NCBI GenBank assembly: GCA_948474755.1
Contig: CAOLHI010001429.1
Span: 372,001 to 436,000 of the forward strand
DNA from: Ctenosaura bakeri
Lineage: Eukaryota; Chordata; Lepidosauria; Squamata; Iguanidae
Length of the DNA: 64,000 nucleotides
Direction of reading: 5' to 3'
Part shown: piece by piece, positions 1 to 10,760 of the stretch
Position numbering within the stretch: position 1 is the stretch's first letter
Layout of the letters: every line of letters starts with the position of its first letter
Translations under genes and position numbers: made by a program
The notes under the pieces: generated by a model
Seen by the model: the letters and a program-made list of their open reading frames with translations, nothing else
What the model was told of the DNA's origin: nothing
Databases searched by the model: none

Positions 1-350
1 CCACACCGCTCTGGCTGAAAATGGCGGCTTCCTGTTTCTTCATGGGTCTGGACCAATCACTGACGCTGGCCACGCCCACAGCCCACCCTCCGCTGACCGC
101 AGGCTCGCATTGGTGTGAGCCTGCGCATCTACACTAGTCAGTAGGAACACAATGATGCGCTCCAGAAGATTGAAAGACTGGATTTTTCCAGTCTTCACTT
201 AGCACACTGGAGGACCACTTTGGGGCATTTTGAATTGGACTAAGGTGCGAAATTAAGGTAAGTAGTCCAGACCTAGTCCAATCCAAGGTGCGGATGACCT
301 CTGTGCCAGGACGCCTTGGCCCGTTTTAACTTCCTCGTGTGGAAAGGGCC
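1..350. mobile_element. GC-rich GGCC-type DNA transposon, truncated by window edge
   Basis: The right end carries the family terminus (gtgtggaaagggcc, ending at 350). The interior has blocks shared with the copies at 38533 and 9444: the cacagcccaccctccgctg block near 78 and the gctcgcattggtgtgagcctg block near 105. The left end lies outside the window. It is non-autonomous, with no transposase reading frame. Class (PIF/Harbinger-like) is inferred from the 3-bp duplications of complete relatives. Confidence 0.7.
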
Positions 351-1116
351 TAGGTTGAAGGTAGGTCTTCCTAGGGGATTGTAGATTTTGTGTTCTGGAG
401 TTGATGTCACAGTTGCACATAAGGGACTGTGAATCTTAGATCATTCTGAAGCATTCAAAGCATTTGTTGGGCATCTCTCTGGTCATCTCTGTCGCCTCTG
501 ATAACTAGTAGGAAAGTGGAGTAACCAAGAACATCTAATTTGTGCCATTAAGGTTGCATAAATGGCTGGTGTCTGGGAGTCTTTTTTCTTCCCATGGTTA
601 CATGACCAGTCAATATGAAGTGATCACTTCTAGAAGCTACTGAGAAGGCCTTTAGTTTAACCTGAATTTAATGCAGAATTTAGATTACCCTTAGAATATT
701 TGGGAAATAAATCAGGCCATTTTGAATTAATAGGAAGTTATATATTACTTACCTCATCTACAACATGGATTAAGCATTATGCTGTTTATATTGTAGTGTG
801 AGACCAGAATAACATCTTCCAGTTCAAAAGAGGAAGATCAGTCATTATTATAAATTTGCTGTACTGCTGCTAACTGTTCCTCTCTTTTTGGGAGAAAGAC
901 CAAAAATATGTGTGAAATCTATGGGGAAGGGCACAAGACTGGTCCAAGAGATAATACCACCTTGGGCAAAGGACAAAATGATAGCCTTCTCCACAGAAGC
1001 TAGCTAGACTAACAACTGAAACCTACCGTACTTGAATTCTACCAAGGACAATAAAGATCATTTCAGGGTGTGGGGTAGAATTTGTATTGGCCACAGCTAT
1101 GTCCTCCAAGAGAGAA
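351..1116. other. Unassigned non-coding sequence
   Basis: AT-rich DNA without a recognisable repeat, long reading frame or RNA gene. Confidence 0.4.
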
Positions 1117-1204
1117 GGACCATTTCCGTATTAGCCTTTTATAATGCTATTATTCCACTTTCAACATCCTGTGGAATTCTGGAGTTTGCAGTTTAGAGAG
1201 GGGC
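1117..1204. mobile_element. Left half of palindromic GGCC MITE
   Basis: Sequence follows the palindromic MITE family (terminus accatttccg, then the tattattccactttcaac core and tttgcagtttagagagg) up to the apex of the hairpin. It then stops exactly at the start of the solo LTR at 1205. The mirror half is not seen beyond the LTR, so it was lost or the copy was already truncated. Confidence 0.7.
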
Positions 1205-2100
1205 TGTTACCCTGATTTCTGGGGTCCCTTGGGGGACACCTCAATGTGCTCCAAATAATGGGGAATGGGAATTAGCCAGAGCACAAGCTGTAGCACTACA
1301 AGAGGCAGGGCAACCTAGCGAGATCTTAAACCCAATTTTTACGTGGTCAGGCCAAGTCAAAAACCAAGCAGAATTGATTTATAATTGTTTTCTTTATTTA
1401 AAAGACAGTCACTGCACACTTACATACTCACTCACACAGACCTAAGAAAATAAAAGGAGGAAATTTGATAGGGGATTTTAAGAAGGAGTTTTCAGGGGAA
1501 ATACTATACCTGATCCTGCAACCCGGGTAGCCAGAAGAAAGTAAGTCTGGAGTGGAGATTCTCAGCCCGTGGAAGCAAACGAAGCAGCAGCAAGGTGGGA
1601 TGACAACCGTGAGCGATCTGAGGAAGCGCTGAAAATCAGGAGTTCTTATAGGGAGAAATGTGCCTGTAGGGTAGTCCGTTCCCGGGGAGAACAATGGGTT
1701 TCGAGTTGGAGACAAAGCTTCCGAAAGGTCAGCATTTAAGATGATGGGATTTTAATGGAATTGTCTATAGCACAGACAGTATGCAAATGGGGATTGCTTG
1801 ACAGTTGGGTAGTCAGAAGCGTTAATCTCGTCAAGCTGATGGTTCGGGGCAGAGATTCTTTTGTATGCTTGATGCATACTTAATTTAGTTTCAAAGTGTA
1901 CTTGCCAGGAGGTCTCCTGAAGCTGCATGCCGGAAAATTACTGGTCTGCCTGGGATTTTTCGGCCGTTCAGCCGTGTCCGTGTGCATGCTTATCCGGGGG
2001 CCTCCCAAGCACATGGAAGGGAACAGTTTGGAATGGCCAATCTTTTTATATCAAATTATATTTAGTAAGCCCTGGGTTCGGACTATGGACCACAGTAACA
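1205..2100 (-). mobile_element. Solo LTR, family 1, copy 1
   Basis: Ends are complementary TGTTAC...GTAACA, flanked by a 4-bp target duplication gggc (1201-1204 and 2101-2104). Sense is the minus strand: a TATA-like CTATAAG box lies at 1645-1651 and an AATAAA poly(A) signal at 1393-1398, both read on minus. The copy resembles those at 3443, 33877 and 45858. No primer-binding site, gag, pol or env follows, so it is a recombined solo LTR. The 4-bp duplication fits class I endogenous retroviruses or some Gypsy elements; the class is inferred. Confidence 0.85.
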
Positions 2101-2104
2101 GGGC

Positions 2105-3438
2105 CAAGAATATCCAAGTAGCTTAGGAGGACCTAATTGGGATAGTGATAGCATTCTTTCCCTTCAGGATCTGCCACTTGAGACAATTTCTTATGTTGCC
2201 TAGTGGTAGGGCCAGCCATGGTGAGTTGTGGGTTGGATCCCTGTTATTGAGGAATTCATTTTCTCAACTTCTCCATTAGGTACAACAGGCACGAAAAACT
2301 TCAAGGGGAGAGTCAAATTTGGCCCTCTTAGAATCTGAGTTCATTTGCTGGACTTCCATAAATAACTACACCTTCTGCTTAATGGCATCGTTTGGTCATT
2401 TCCATTATTTTGCACATTTTTCTCCATTCTAAAAGGTTCAAACAGGTCTTCTAAGGTCTGAGTCCTGGCAGCAAGAACTTTAAAATAATTTTTTTGAGTA
2501 TGTGTTGCTCCTTCTACCGATTTGCTTTTGGTCTCACCCACCACTGGAGTGCAGCTCCTCAGAACTTCTCTGACACTGATTTCAATCCTCAGGGGGAAAG
2601 AGTTTCCTCAACCCATTACAGGAAGAAGATGGCAGCTGCAATGTTTTGCTCCATTTATATTAAGTGTAATGGACAAATGTCCACAATGCCAAATGGTCAG
2701 GACAGCTTAAGTATAGCAATAGCTCCTGACAATGGAACACCTCCTGAAAATAAAACACAACAAACCAACAAAGCTGGGTCTAAAATTCCTTGCACACTGA
2801 TGACAAGTCTACTTCCAAAGGACTGTTGTTGATCAAGGAAAATGAAAGTGGTATAGCGATGAAAGAAATGACAGAACACAAATTAAAGCTTTTTCTCTAT
2901 TGTTTATGCTGTGTTAACATGGTGTATGTTTTATGCTTCTTCCAAGACTCAAGTACTCTCTCTCTCTCTCTCTCTGTTTGTAAACATGACTCAAGGCGAG
3001 AAGAGCTGAGGTAATGAGCGAACAATTCTGAGAATGTTTCTGCTGAGATTTCCAACTGACAATGAATGTCAACAGAGCTGCCCACGCAACCAGATAAAAA
3101 GAAGCCACTTCCATATGGCTTATATTATTACCTGCAGAAATAACCTCATCTATAACTAAGGAGTGACTCCCCATGCCTTTACACAAATAATTCAATTTGG
3201 GCATCATGCGACTGAAGGAGCTGGAGTTAAATGTTTGGGTAGCTTCAGCAAATCATGCCTGTAGTATACGTTATCAAGTGCAAGTTTACATGGACCCCAC
3301 AGAGCATATTGTGCCATTTTGCTAAGAGCTCCACTGCTTTTCAATTTGAGACCAGATTAAAATTAAGGTGCTGATATTGCCCCTTTTTGGAAGGAATTAA
3401 GGAATTAAGAGTGTGGCCCTTCATTTGTTGTTGGACTG
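2105..3438. other. Unassigned sequence with a CT microsatellite
   Basis: Mostly unique DNA. A weak old interspersed repeat fragment lies near 2170-2260 and a (CT)n run at about 2957-2975. Short reading frames here show no family resemblance. Confidence 0.35.
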
Positions 3439-3442
3439 CACC

Positions 3443-4312
3443 TGTTACCCTGTATGTTGGGGGTCCCGGGAGGGGCACCCAAATTACCAAATAAAAACAC
3501 AAATTGGGGGAATTTAGCTGGAGCACTCTCTTGGCTAAACGAGAGGCAGGGTAACTTTAGCAAGGATCTTTAAACCTATGTATACAGCGGCAGGTCAAAG
3601 AGCAGCTAGACAAGGTTTTTGAAGTAATAAACAATATTTTATTAAAGACAAGAAACACGCAAGACAAGACATAAACTAACTAGCTGAGAAATAGAAACGG
3701 AGAGCTTTTCGGGAAAAGCAATACGACACCTGGTCTCTTAGTCATGGAGAGAAGCGGGGTTCTGGGGAAGAAAGCTCAGCAGGACTCACTGAGGGGAGTT
3801 CCTTCAGACTACCGGCAGCAAGGCGGGATGGAAGTCCAAAGTAGTCCAAAGACGTCCCAAAAGTGGGGACCTTTTATAGGGTGGATTTTACCTACAGGCT
3901 ATGTTATACTCGGTGAGAACAAAGGAAATTTGGAGTTTGACAAAGGAGTTGGAAAAGGTCAAGTTTAGCATGATTGGTTTAGCTCTTGATGACAATAGCG
4001 TGGCCGGTATGTTGATGTCCCAGCATAAAGGAATGGCTTGGCTCCTGGCTGCAAGGCTTTGTGTAACTCTGAGCCGAGCAGAGCTGGTTTGCAGGGAGGT
4101 TTTTCCCTAAAGCGACGGAGAGGCTTAAGTTGCTAGCCTGAATGGGGTTTTGGAATGTACAGTTATTAACGGCCGCACCCGTACGTGCTTGTCCAGGAGA
4201 CCTCTGCAAACACATGGCGTGAGATGGCAAGTAGGGGTCAAGCAAGGCCAAATTATTTGATATCAAAAGGATATCTAGTGCTCTCACCCGACATATCATA
4301 ACCATGATAACA
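3443..4312 (-). mobile_element. Solo LTR, family 1, copy 2 (diverged)
   Basis: Starts tgttaccctg and ends gataaca, flanked by the 4-bp duplication cacc (3439-3442 and 4313-4316). On the minus strand a CTATAAAAG TATA-like box lies near 3872-3879 and AATAAA near 3637-3642. It is clearly related to the copy at 1205 but more diverged and slightly shorter, so probably an older insertion or a subfamily. No internal retroviral sequence is present. Confidence 0.82.
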
Positions 4313-4422
4313 CACCTCCTATCAATTCTAGGCAATATAACCAACAATAAAAGATGCTGGATGCTGCAGTCCAGCAATATCTACGGAACCACAATTTACC
4401 ACTCCTGGCCAATACAGTCTAG

Positions 4423-4599
4423 AGCCAATTCCACCCTCCACTGTCATAGTGCTATTATTCCACTTTCAACCACCCGTGAAATTTTGGGGTTTGTAGTTTA
4501 CTGAGACCAAAGGGCTCTCCCTAAACTGCAAACTCCAGGATTCCATAGGATATTGAAAGTGGAATAATAGCACTATAACAGTCTAATGCGGAAATGGCC
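4423..4599. mobile_element. Palindromic GGCC MITE, degraded
   Basis: Left arm carries gctattattccactttcaac. Right arm mirrors it with gttgaaagtgg-type sequence (here attgaaagtggaataatag) and ends gcggaaatggcc. The left terminus is mutated (gccaattcc) and no clean 3-bp duplication remains, which suggests an older copy. Confidence 0.8.
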
Positions 4600-4609
4600 T
4601 GAGAGGAAT

Positions 4610-4760
4610 TGTGTATCTCTTGTCTGGGTTGATCTTCAGCTTGTTAGCCTATATCTAGTCTCTCTCAGGTCTCAAACATTAATTCAGGACCTCCCATTAA
4701 CTTGCTACATCGATGAACTGGAAGTGAAGCAGTTTGTGAGGTGTGCTTAATCTTTTATGG
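4610..4760. repeat. Fragment of old LINE-like repeat
   Basis: The stretch cttgtctgggttgatcttc followed by agcttgttagcc and later ttaattcaggacctcc resembles the segment at 47690-48370, a long interspersed repeat common in squamates. Assignment is from memory of the family pattern. Confidence 0.35.
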
Positions 4761-5652
4761 CATCTTTATTAGTTTGATTCTTGGTTGTGCATCAGTGTGG
4801 AGGAGGGGAGTGAGAAGAAAAGAGGAAGTAGTACAGGATTTTTTATGAAGGAAGGAGTTGTTAGGAGCCACCAGAGTTCAATTTTTCTCTGTTCTCAAAG
4901 CTCTAAACCCCAAAGTTGCTTGTATTTGTTTGATCCTGTGTTCTTATCTTATGGCTTTTGCAAAGGACAGAGGAATGATATATTTGTGCTAGTGCCTAGT
5001 GCTTTGGTGACTCATTACGGAACCTCCCCATCTAATGGAGGTTTAATTTTCCATTCATTAAAAATATAAATAAGTGCGTGGCCAGTTACCCAAGTAGAAG
5101 ATGAAAACAGACAGGAAATTGTGAGAAGAGGGGTTTCTACTCAAAGCAGGCAGTTTCATGCTTCATTTCTACCCTAGCAGCAATCTACAGGACTGCCTTT
5201 CAGATTTTACAAACACGTGTGTGCACACACATGCATGTGCGTGCGTGTGTGCGTGCGTGCGCACGCACACACACAGTGCTATCCTTTTGATTCTGTGAGG
5301 ATAATATTGACTGAAGTAAATAATACAAACTGTCTTGAAGAACTATGCTCAACATTTGGGACTTCCAAAGTGAGCTGTTATTTGGAGAGGTAAGCTAGGT
5401 TGAAAGCAATGTGACGATTGAGGTAATTTCCCCTGACAACACATGGTATTCTTATTCTTGGACTGACAGGGAATTTGGGGATATACATACACCAGTCAAA
5501 CTAGCTGATGTGGTAGAAAGGATCTAAGTGCAATTATGGTCTTACAGATTTTGCTTCAACTCCCATCATCTTTAGTCAGTATGAGCACAAAGTTAAAGAT
5601 TATGGGAATTGGACTCTTATCACTCTCAGTCAAGTTAGAGATGACAGGAACT
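4761..5652. other. Unassigned sequence with purine-pyrimidine repeat
   Basis: Contains an alternating GT/GC/AC tract at about 5214-5275. A remnant of an inverted-repeat element (caactcccatcatctttag) lies near 5560-5645. The rest is unassigned. Confidence 0.35.
5214..5275. repeat. Alternating GT/CA microsatellite with inverted symmetry
   Basis: Alternating purine-pyrimidine tract of mixed GT, GC and AC steps. The left part reads gtgtgcacacac and the right part gcgtgcgcacgc, so it can fold on itself or adopt Z-DNA. Confidence 0.8.
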
Positions 5653-5655
5653 GTA

Positions 5656-5788
5656 GGCCATTTCCTCACTAGACTGTTATAGTGCTACTATTCCACTTTC
5701 AACATCCTATGGGATCCTTTGAGGCCTCTCCCTAAACTGAAAACCCCAGGATTCCATAGCACTATAACAGTCTAGTGAGGAAATGGCC
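5656..5788. mobile_element. Palindromic GGCC MITE, 133 bp
   Basis: Perfect terminal inverted repeats (ggccatttcctcactagact and its complement) bracket a shortened interior. A 3-bp target duplication gta sits at 5653-5655 and 5789-5791. The interior arm is partly deleted: the mirror gttgaaagtgg segment is absent on the right. Confidence 0.9.
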
Positions 5789-5791
5789 GTA

Positions 5792-7458
5792 GTCCAAAAA
5801 CCCTTGGGGGTCCACAGGTTTTGAATAATTTGACCACCTCTCTCACTGGGTCTCAGTCTGCACTTGCTGCTGCTGTGGTATTCCTGGTAATTCCCAAATT
5901 TTGAAATGTTTTACGAGCTATTTGATCATGCTCTATTTGCCCTTCCTATGGATTCTAGTGCTACTCCATTGGGAGGTGCACAGGACCTGCAAAAAAGGCC
6001 AACCAAGGTTTATTTATTTTGTTCTGGGCTATGGAGTCATAATTTCTGTGCAGTTTTTTTAAAAACCCTTTCCTAGCATTTCGTGAATAGCACTCACAAT
6101 CATGGGGGTAAAATTGATATACAATATTTGGAAATGATTAAAGAGAAATATGTACTCCCTTCTTTCTGTACCACAGAATTACCTTACCTGGTTATGGATG
6201 ATCCTCTCCAATTACACTCATAATCTGCTCACTTATATATTTTTATTTCATAAATGAAGTTTAATAAAGCCAATGGCTGGAATACAACACACACACACAC
6301 ACACACTCATTCACGTGATAGAAATCACTTCTACAAGGACTTGGCTGAGGGATAGGGCTGAAGAATAGTTCTCTGTGTGTTCTGGCTATAGTATCCGTGT
6401 GGGCTTTTCAGGCTGTGTGGGGAATGAGCTGTGGTTGAAAGGTGGGTGCTAAAAATTCCCTGTGAAGAAAAGCACTCCATGGTTCCACAGAATGGAAGAT
6501 ATATAAGAAGATCTCAGTATACAGATGGCAAGATTAAGGAAACTTTTCTTTTTGTACTCCTTTAACCTCCACAGAGTGAGATTGCTTAAATATTGCCCTG
6601 CAAGAGAGCTCTGCAGACTGATAGAGTCAGATGGCTGTGAGAAAACTATGCAGGTTGGGCGCTGAGCTTGACTTTTCACAGGAAGTGGTGAATTTTAAAG
6701 GTTGGAATTAAACCATATCAGCAGAGTTCTATGACGATGCAGTGTAGGATCCAGCATATGAGCCATGATGAAACTGGGGCTAAGGTCACAGAGCGCATAA
6801 GAGTTTTAAAAGACCACTGTGCTAGCCTTTTCAGAGGTCAAGTATTATATCGTAAGGTCAAAACTAATCTTTCAGGTCAAGCCTCATCTGCATACTGAGA
6901 GTTACAGAGAAACTAAATCCTGGAGACCAAGCAGTACTGGAGGAGGCAGAATTTAGAAGAGTGGAGCAGACTGAGCACTTTGAAGAAGGAAGGAAACCCA
7001 AGCCTCATGCCTAGCAACTCTGAGAGATTTTGAAGCATTGTAGAACCAAGATTGTTGTTTTTTCCCCAGGAATACTGCATACCACATCGCGCAAATAGAT
7101 GCATGCTTGCACATATACATACATCTATGCCCAAGGTTTGTCAATTTCCGGTCACTATCTAATATGGTTTCTCTGGAGATGTATAATGTGCTAGAGGCTT
7201 CTTGGGATTCTGCATGAGATTTGGATTTGCACATCATTTCTGCACAGAGAAATTGTTGAATGTTGGACATGTGACGTGAAAAATTATTTGCCATTGTTAT
7301 CCTTAAATATAAAAAAAGGTTTTATCCTTATAACTGGCAGAATATTTATGTGTACATTTTGTTTGTCTTGAAATGAAACGACGATAGAAAGAGAAAGATC
7401 AAAATGTGTATGTGCATGTAAACAAAAGTAAATTAATCATATATTTTGCCAACATAAC
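5792..7458. other. Unassigned non-coding sequence
   Basis: No gene or clear transposon. A short (AC)n lies at about 6287-6306. The short minus-strand frames near 6449-7294 show no recognisable protein. Confidence 0.35.
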
Positions 7459-7705
7459 TGTTGTTGTTGTTGTTGTTGTAGTGACTTCAAGTTGTTTCTG
7501 ATTTATGGAGATCCTAAGGCAATCCTATCATGGGATTTTCTTGACAAGATTTGTTCAGAGGGGGTTGGTCTTTGCCTTCCTTTGAGAGTGAAAGAGACTT
7601 ACCTAAGGTCACCCCATGGGTTTCCATGGCTGAACAACGATTCGAACCCTGGTCTCCAAAGTCATAGTCCAACATTCAGACCACTACACCACACTGGCTC
7701 TCTCG
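7459..7705 (-). mobile_element. Sauria-type SINE
   Basis: Read on minus: a tRNA-like head (gccagtgtggtgtagtggtc) with a B-box-like ggttcgaat, a central region with ccatgg...aaaccc, and a tail ending in (ACA)n, seen on plus as (ttg)n at 7459. This order and the wording of the tRNA-like head match the squamate SINE family. It is close to full length. Confidence 0.88.
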
Positions 7706-8696
7706 CCATAAATAAATACTTGAATGTCTGCTCCAATTCCAATTTCTATGTCCTCTCCTCACTCTGAATGAAATTAATGAATAGGTAACAAAATTACTAC
7801 AGTTCCACATTCTGCTAACTGTATACCTTTGTTTGCTCTGCACTGAAAAACTGTTTTCTGCTATGAGATAACTTTTGTTCCAAATTTTGTCTCTTAAATG
7901 CAGAGCCACATACTCTGTAAGAATAGTGTCCCATGGTATGGTTGCATTTGTTAGTTTATAACTTCTTGGAGTTAAGGCTCAGATAACAGAAATGCAAGTA
8001 AAAACGCATATGGATGAAAACATGCAAAAACGTTTTTTGGACATTCAGTTAAAGTTGTCTACAGGATTAGTAATCATTTACAATGAAAAGTAAAAAAAAA
8101 AAAAAGTACATCAGACAAATACTGTGAAGTCTTTCCTTGCAAAACAATCAGTTCTCCAAAGTCTGTTGGAATTAATGAATCTTCATGTGCCAAGAGAAGC
8201 AGAGAGGGAGGCAATCCAGTTGGAGTTTCAGAGCCTGGGAGCAGCTGCCAAGGAATCTCTTTCTTGTGTTGCTTCCAAACAAGACTGTGAGGGTGATGGG
8301 TCTGAGAGAAGAGGCTCCCCCAAATTCTCAGAACTTGGACAAAGTTCTCAGAGCTCTCTGATCTGCCTTTTGACTGCCTAGAAATACTCCTATCTTACCT
8401 GGACTACAGGTTGCCCACTCATTGAGTTCATTAGTGCTGTCAGACACTGGCTGAAAATCAAAAGACTTCCTGCCAAAGGAAGTTGGACTGTCTTAATCTC
8501 TTCTGAGATTCAGGCATGCAGCTAAGGTGGACTTTGGTCCTCGAAATTTCTTTTGCTGTTTTAAGTGTCTGGTTTTACCTTATTTTTAAGGAGTGTTTTC
8601 AGTTTGTTTGAAAAGTATTTATCTGTGTACATATACAATAGTCTAAAAGGGATGAATGTAACATAGTGCATATATGTTTATTGTATATATTTCACT
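7706..8696. other. Unassigned sequence
   Basis: Includes a poly(A) run at about 8091-8105. A following open frame (8124-8381, plus, 85 codons) has no recognised domain and no support for being a gene. Confidence 0.35.
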
Positions 8697-8698
8697 AG

Positions 8699-9366
8699 TG
8701 ATGGGACGAATCCAGAATTTTCCAAATTTGGATCTGAATCCCTAGAAGGTTCTGGGAATCCAATCTCAGGAATCTCAAATTTAAAAAAAGGTTTAAAAAG
8801 CAAGGGAAAGAAAGCACCTCTATTGAAAAGTGTTTTTGAAGCAGAATTTGACTTCTTTGTTTAATGAAAAACAAATTAAATAATAGTTTTCACTTTCAGG
8901 AAAACTTTCAGGATCCTGGGCAGGATTGCGCTGGCAGCAGGGGGGAAAAGAGCATGGAGCATGGGTTGTGCTTCCCACCATCTCCTGCCACCCGCCCTAG
9001 GCCAGATCACACCTGTGGCAGGTGGGAAAAGAGTGGGGAGCATGGGATCACACTCCCCGCAAGCTTCTCCCGTCCACCCCGGGCAGTATTGTGCTGGCAG
9101 TGGGTGTGGAAAGAGTGGGGAGTGCGGGATTGCACTCCCTGCCACCTCCTCCCACCTGCCCTGGGCAGGATCGCACTAGAGGTGGGCAGGAAAAGAGTGG
9201 GGAGCAACAAGATCACACTCCCTGCCACCTCCTCCTACAGGAGGAGGTGTGGATGTGAAAGATTCAATTTGCCTATTTTGGGGTGAGGATTTGGATCCAC
9301 AAATCTCGAATCCTTGATGAGAATTCAAGGATTCGAGGATTTGAGGATTTGGTTGGCCCATCCCTA
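8699..9366. mobile_element. DNA element carrying an 82-bp minisatellite
   Basis: Imperfect inverted ends: left tgatgggacgaatcc, right ggttggcccatccc. AT-rich arms with repeated ggattt/gaatcc words surround a GC-rich tandem array at about 8912-9240. No transposase. The boundary and class are inferred; a hAT-like MITE is possible but no duplication was verified. Confidence 0.55.
8912..9240. repeat. Four-copy 82-bp tandem repeat
   Basis: Units start with gggcagg/ggccag-like words at 8918, 9000, 9081 and 9163, a period of 81-82 bp. Each unit has a ctggcag-like motif, aaaagagtggggag-like sequence and an actccctgccacctcc-like end. Open frames across it on both strands are by-products of GC-rich repetition. 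Confidence 0.85.
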
Positions 9367-9443
9367 TATTTCACTTTCTATGAAGTATACGATGTGCCAT
9401 AACACCTTTGTCACTTGGGACCATCTGTCTGCGTGCATTCTTA

Positions 9444-9899
9444 GGGCTTTTTTGCACTTTGGGAAGAAAATAGGGCAGTCTGTTACTCACCGGACTGGCG
9501 CGCTCCCTCTGACGATCCACGCTGATCCGGAGCAGTGCGTGCCAGTGCTACACACTGCTCTGGGGACGAAAATGGAGGCTTCCGGTTGGTGGAGGCTGTC
9601 CACCAACCAGAGAAGCTTGCCAGCCAGAAGCCCGCCCCCGGAAGATCTGCAGCCTCGCGTTGGTGCGAGCCTGCAGATCTACACAGGAGCGCAGAGATGG
9701 ACTGGGGCACGCGGGGCTATTGAAAGACCTGTTTTAAGCGGTCTTTCAATAACACGGCCAACCACCAGTTCTGGTCATTCCAGAGTGGGCTGAAGTCCAG
9801 AAATACAGAAAGTAGTCCGGACCCAGTTCGCCCTCAAGTGCAAACGTCCTCACTGGAGGACGCACTGCCCCATTTTAAAAACAAAATGCGGAAAAGGCC
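9444..9899. mobile_element. GC-rich GGCC-type transposon, 456 bp
   Basis: Ends gggcttttttgcac and tgcggaaaaggcc are inverted repeats. The target duplication is tta (9441-9443 and 9900-9902), the canonical PIF/Harbinger TWA site. The interior holds a short hairpin (gaaagacctgttttaagcgg then gtctttca). It is the sister of the equal-length copy at 54362. No coding capacity: frames through it are accidental. Confidence 0.9.
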
Positions 9900-10139
9900 T
9901 TAGTTTCTCCTATCCAGACTTTAGACTGTGTGTTAGCTGACTACAGTCATGGCAATGGGCTGCCAAACTTTTCGCCATCCTCCTCTTGGCCCCAGTTCAC
10001 AAGAATGACCTTCCATTCATCTGTGAAATGGTACTAGGTGAGGTGAATGTCACAACAATGCCTGAGACCTCTTGACATCATCATGTATCAGAGACCGTAG
10101 TGCTCAAAAGATTTAATGACTATTGGACTGGTCTTGGTT

Positions 10140-10760
10140 TCTGTGCAGTGTGATTCAGCAATCAAGAAAGCCAATGTGATTCTTGGTTGCATCAATAGGA
10201 GTATGGTGTTTAGATCAAGGGAGGTAATGGTACCACTCTATTCTGCATTGGTTAGACCTCATTTGGAATACTGTGTCCAGTTCTGGGCAACTCAATTCAA
10301 GAAGGATATTGACAAGCTGGAGCGTGTTCAGAGGAGGATGATCAAAATGGTGAAGGGTCTGGAAGCCATGCCCTATAAGGAGTGGATTAGGAAGCTGGGT
10401 ATGTTTAGTCTGCAGAAGAGAAGGTTAAGAGGGGACATGATAGCCATGTTTAAATATTTGAAGGGATGTCATGTTGAGGAGGGAGCGGGCTTGTTCTCTG
10501 CCACTCCAGAGACTAGAACAAGGAGCAATGGATTCAATCTGCAGGAAAGGAGATTCCACCTGAACCTCAGGAAGGATTTCCTGATGGTCAGAGCTGTCTA
10601 GCAGTGGAATATGCTGCCTCAGTGGAGTCTCCTTCTTTGGAGGCTTTTAAGCAGATGCTGGATGGCCATCTGTTGGGAGTGCTTTGATGTGTGTTTCCTG
10701 CATGGCAGGGGGCTGGAATGGATGGCCCCTGGGGCCTCTTCCAACTTTGTGATTCTATAT
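10140..10760 (+). pseudogene. CR1 LINE, 5'-truncated, ORF2 C-terminus and 3' end
   Basis: The plus-strand translation reads the C-terminal part of the CR1 ORF2 (reverse transcriptase side): KKANVILGCINRS, then PLYSALVRPHLEYCVQFW, LERVQRRMIKMVKG and KRRLRGDMIAMFKYLKG, then NLRKDFLMVRAV. A stop codon (tag at 10599-10601) falls where CR1 normally continues into QWN, and the frame then drifts. The 3' end shows the cttccaactttgtgattcta terminus of CR1, with no poly(A), as is typical. It lacks the endonuclease and the RT catalytic core and is dead. The frame open for 161 codons suggests moderate age. Confidence 0.93.

Noticed and set aside
4423..4599. hAT superfamily assignment for the palindromic MITEs
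   Set aside because: Well-preserved copies of the family do not show matching 8-bp flanks; they show 3-bp duplications, so hAT was dropped for the GGCC families.
8864..9286. 140-codon plus-strand frame
   Set aside because: It follows the 82-bp tandem repeat; opposite-strand and shifted frames are equally open. The protein is repetitive without a domain.
9314..9793. 159-codon plus-strand frame
   Set aside because: It runs through the GC-rich transposon at 9444, and a related frame in the sister copy at 54362 is not preserved as a protein of the same length or sense.
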